A DNA stretch of 64,000 nucleotides from Bacillota bacterium. Its GTDB lineage: Bacteria; Bacillota; Syntrophomonadia; Syntrophomonadales; Syntrophomonadaceae. A model generated the notes under the pieces. That model worked only from the letters and a program-made list of their open reading frames with translations, searched no databases and had not been told where the DNA came from. Both the position numbers and the translations under genes were made by a program. Below are positions 61,402-64,000 of this stretch, piece after piece (positions within the stretch are counted from its first letter, which is position 1; each line of letters starts with the position of its first letter). The stretch is from assembly GCA_029550685.1 (NCBI GenBank), contig JAKPGY010000237.1, positions 24,500-88,499 of the forward strand. The letters run 5' to 3'.

Positions 61402-64000
61402 CTAGCTTTCCAAAGTTCCCACCACTTCAGTACACCGGCTGCATAACGCCGGTTTTCCTTCTTCGGTGGGGACACTGGTATCAATAATCCAGCAGCGTTC
61501 ACATTTGCCGCCCTGGGCTGGCTCAACTGCCACCCAAACACCTTCTACATTTTCCAAACTAACCACCTGATCAACCGGTGGTTGACCGTTTACCAAATGA
61601 AGGTGGGAAACTATGAACAGCTTTTCTAACCCGGCGGTGTCTTTCAGCAGATTATACCATTCATCATTAGCATAGACCGTAACAGCCGCAGCCAAAGAGT
61701 GGCCTATAATCTTGCGGGTACGGGCTTCCTCCAGAGCTTTGGTTACCACTTCACGAACTTTCAAAACCTTATCTATCCTCTGTTCCAAAGCTTCATCCAG
61801 GTAAGCTTCGTTTTCCTCCGGCCAGGTCAGAAGCTGCACGCTCTCAGGCTGATCATCCCTTCGCAGGTAACTCCATATTTCTTCGGTAGTGAAGGCCAGG
61901 ATAGGGGTAAGCATAACCACCAGGTGATTGATCAACTGGTACAGGACCGTCTGGGCTGCTCTTCTTTGGGGATCATCAGGACGACTGCAGTACAGGGTAT
62001 CTTTCAGCACGTCAAAATAGATATTGCTCATGTCCACAGTGCAGAAATTATGAATGGAATGGAATACAATATGGAATTCATAATCCTGATATGCACGGGT
62101 TACCCGGCGCAGTAGTTTTTCCAGTTTCGTCAATGCCCATCGATCCAGTTCACCCAGCTTCTCATAAGGTACCCGATCCTTAGCATAATCAAAATCGTAC
62201 AGGTTACCAAGGATGAAGCGGCAGGTATTGCGAATCTTTCTATAGGCTTCAGCACTCTGGCGGATAATATTTTCCGACACAGCAACATCGGAGCGGTAGT
62301 CAGCTGATGATACCCATAACCGCAATATGTCGGCTCCCAGTTCGGCGGTCATTTTCAAAGGATCTACCACATTACCTAAGGACTTGGACATTTTGCGCCC
62401 CTGTTCATCAACTACGAAACCATGGGTAAGTACTATGCGATAAGGAGCTGTACCTCTGACCGCAACCGCAGTGGACAAGGATGAATTAAACCATCCCCGG
62501 TGCTGGTCACTGCCCTCCAGGTACATGTCTGCCGGCCACCTTAGATCCGGATAAGTCTCCAATACTCCCATGTGACTGGAACCGGAATCGAACCAAACAT
62601 CCATGATATCGGTTTCTTTGCTGAACTTCTCTGCCCCGCAGTGTGGGCAGGTAAATCCATCCGGCAGCAGGTCTTTAGCTTCTTTCATAAACCAGATATC
62701 TGATCCATGCTCAGCAAACAGGTCACTGATACGGGTAATGGTCTCATCATTAATAACCGGCTCACCGCAGCTATCACAGTAGAAAATGGGAATAGGAACT
62801 CCCCAGGTACGCTGGCGGGATATGCACCAGTCACCCCGATCGCGGACCATGTTGAAAATTCTGTCCCTTCCCCAGGAAGGAATCCACTGTACTTCATCGA
62901 TGGCCTGCAAGGCAGCTTGCCGGAAACCATCAATGGAGGCAAACCACTGCTCAGTAGCCCGGTATATAATGGGGTGTTTGCAGCGCCAGCAGAAGGGATA
63001 TTGGTGCTGCAAATTGCTGGCATTCAGCAGAGCATCCTTTTCCTTTAATTTTTCTATTACCTGCTGGTTGGCATCGTGCACATATAAGCCGGTAAAAGGC
63101 TGGGCTTCTTCCGTAAAACAGCCCCGATCATCCACCGGCGATAATACCGGCAGCCCATATTCGCGTCCCACATAAAAGTCATCCTCACCATGTCCAGGAG
63201 CGGTATGTACACAGCCAGTACCAGCCTCCAGGGATACATGATCACCTAAAACCACTAAGGATTCACGATCAATAAAGGGATGACGGCATACAGCCCGGTC
63301 AATTTCCTCACCCTTAAACTCGCTTAGAATTTCGTAGTCAGACCAGTCTAGTTTTCCAGCTACTTCCTCCAGCAGGCCTTTGGCAACTATATATTTTTCT
63401 TTATTAACACTTACCACCACATATTCAAATTCTGGATGGACGGCGATCCCCATGTTAGCAGGCAGGGTCCAGGGAGTGGTGGTCCAGATAACTATAAAAC
63501 TGTCAGGAGGTAATACTCCCTTACCATCCTGAACGGGAAATTTTACATAAATAGATGGCGAGGTTTTTTCACCATATTCGATTTCTGCTTCCGCCAGAGC
63601 GGTTTCACAATCACCGCACCAATAAACTGGTTTCAGGCCCTTATAAATATAACCTTTCTTAGCCATTTCACCGAACACTTTGATTTGAATAGCTTCAAAC
63701 TCTGGATTTAAGGTAAGATAAGGATTATCCCAGTCACCGCGGACTCCCAGTCTCTTAAACTGTTCTCTTTGCAAATCTACATATTTTAAGGCATAATCCC
63801 GGCAATGACGCCTAAACTCCACTATATCGGTGCGATGCCGGTCGATACCCATATTTTTGATGGCTTGCTGTTCAATGGGAAGACCATGGGTATCCCATCC
63901 TGGTACATAGGGACTGTCATAACCAGCTATGGAATAGAATTTGACAATTATATCTTTCAAAACCTTATTTAAGGTATGGCCTAGGTGAATATTTCCATTG
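61402..64000 (-). CDS. ileS: Isoleucyl-tRNA synthetase (5' end outside the window)
   Basis: The open frame continues past 64000; the first residues seen are NGNIHLGHTLNKVLKD, which contain the HIGH motif as HLGH. GWDTHGLPIE follows, then the editing domain (GTGCVHTAPGHGEDDF), the WFDSGSSH region, MSKSLGNVV (the KMSKS loop) and the anticodon-binding domain. A C-terminal zinc finger (CERC...CSRC) places it in the bacterial type with zinc, near Gly-rich GGKCERCW. It charges tRNA-Ile and edits valine. About 50 N-terminal residues and any T-box leader are beyond the edge. Confidence 0.97.
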   Translation of the reverse strand, partial: NGNIHLGHTLNKVLKDIIVKFYSIAGYDSPYVPGWDTHGLPIEQQAIKNMGIDRHRTDIVEFRRHCRDYALKYVDLQREQFKRLGVRGDWDNPYLTLNPEFEAIQIKVFGEMAKKGYIYKGLKPVYWCGDCETALAEAEIEYGEKTSPSIYVKFPVQDGKGVLPPDSFIVIWTTTPWTLPANMGIAVHPEFEYVVVSVNKEKYIVAKGLLEEVAGKLDWSDYEILSEFKGEEIDRAVCRHPFIDRESLVVLGDHVSLEAGTGCVHTAPGHGEDDFYVGREYGLPVLSPVDDRGCFTEEAQPFTGLYVHDANQQVIEKLKEKDALLNASNLQHQYPFCWRCKHPIIYRATEQWFASIDGFRQAALQAIDEVQWIPSWGRDRIFNMVRDRGDWCISRQRTWGVPIPIFYCDSCGEPVINDETITRISDLFAEHGSDIWFMKEAKDLLPDGFTCPHCGAEKFSKETDIMDVWFDSGSSHMGVLETYPDLRWPADMYLEGSDQHRGWFNSSLSTAVAVRGTAPYRIVLTHGFVVDEQGRKMSKSLGNVVDPLKMTAELGADILRLWVSSADYRSDVAVSENIIRQSAEAYRKIRNTCRFILGNLYDFDYAKDRVPYEKLGELDRWALTKLEKLLRRVTRAYQDYEFHIVFHSIHNFCTVDMSNIYFDVLKDTLYCSRPDDPQRRAAQTVLYQLINHLVVMLTPILAFTTEEIWSYLRRDDQPESVQLLTWPEENEAYLDEALEQRIDKVLKVREVVTKALEEARTRKIIGHSLAAAVTVYANDEWYNLLKDTAGLEKLFIVSHLHLVNGQPPVDQVVSLENVEGVWVAVEPAQGGKCERCWIIDTSVPTEEGKPALCSRCTEVVGTLES

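Overview
The window looks like chromosome from an endospore-forming, anaerobic Firmicute of the Clostridia, most likely a Syntrophomonas-like fatty-acid oxidiser. Support for this: spoVS, both dipicolinate synthase subunits (dpaA/dpaB) and tepA-ylzJ; RNase J and RNase Y; PyrR attenuators; the type 1B PyrD/PyrK dihydroorotate dehydrogenase; and a lone short-chain acyl-CoA dehydrogenase plus a long-chain acyl-CoA synthetase. The genus is inference. Almost every gene is on the minus strand, so the text follows gene order from high to low coordinates. No tRNA, rRNA, CRISPR array, prophage or intact insertion sequence was seen.

Right side, 64000 to 49250: ileS (5' end outside the window), an ACT protein, a DUF711/PFL-like protein, a DksA/TraR zinc-finger protein, a GT4 glycosyltransferase, murT-gatD (lipid II amidation), and a polyprenyl diphosphate synthase next to a YtpB/DUF2600 terpene cyclase (probable C35 sesquarterpene pathway). 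A MATE exporter (plus strand) follows, then lspA, rluD and pyrR. The pyr operon has a near-consensus sigma-A promoter and two PyrR attenuators.

Centre right, 49250 to 36970: pyrB-pyrC-carA-carB-pyrK-pyrD-pyrF-pyrE, then small unknown genes and rqcH. The carA product has lost both the nucleophilic Cys and the catalytic His of its glutaminase site, so the synthetase is predicted to use free ammonia.

Centre, 36920 to 28770: uspA (plus), dapB, then dpaA-dpaB-asd-dapG-dapA (dipicolinate/lysine branch, with a sigma-K-like promoter) and RNase J. A long-chain acyl-CoA synthetase (plus strand) and a two-component system (26.5 to 24.2 kb) interrupt the conserved block dapA-rnj-tepA-ylzJ-ftsK.

Left half, 23430 to 1: tepA-ylzJ, ftsK/spoIIIE, a winged-helix regulator with a degenerate PfkB domain, a RodZ-like protein, rimO and pgsA. 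An acyl-CoA dehydrogenase, a membrane protein and a short FtsH-like protease come next, then cinA, thpR, recA (consensus promoter plus LexA box), rny, ymdB, spoVS (sigma-H promoter), a membrane dipeptidase, a PHP phosphoesterase, a LysM-NlpC/P60 hydrolase, a degenerate uracil-DNA-glycosylase-like protein and the N-terminal part of a Ca2+ P-type ATPase.

The points most worth a second look are: the glutaminase-dead CarA; a candidate structured RNA of about 260 nt with its own promoter and terminator between recA and rny; a MITE-like palindromic element with terminal inverted repeats at 12.2-12.5 kb and a related partial copy at 23.6 kb, both at edges of inserted gene modules; and the sesquarterpene gene pair flanked by an inverted 21-bp motif.
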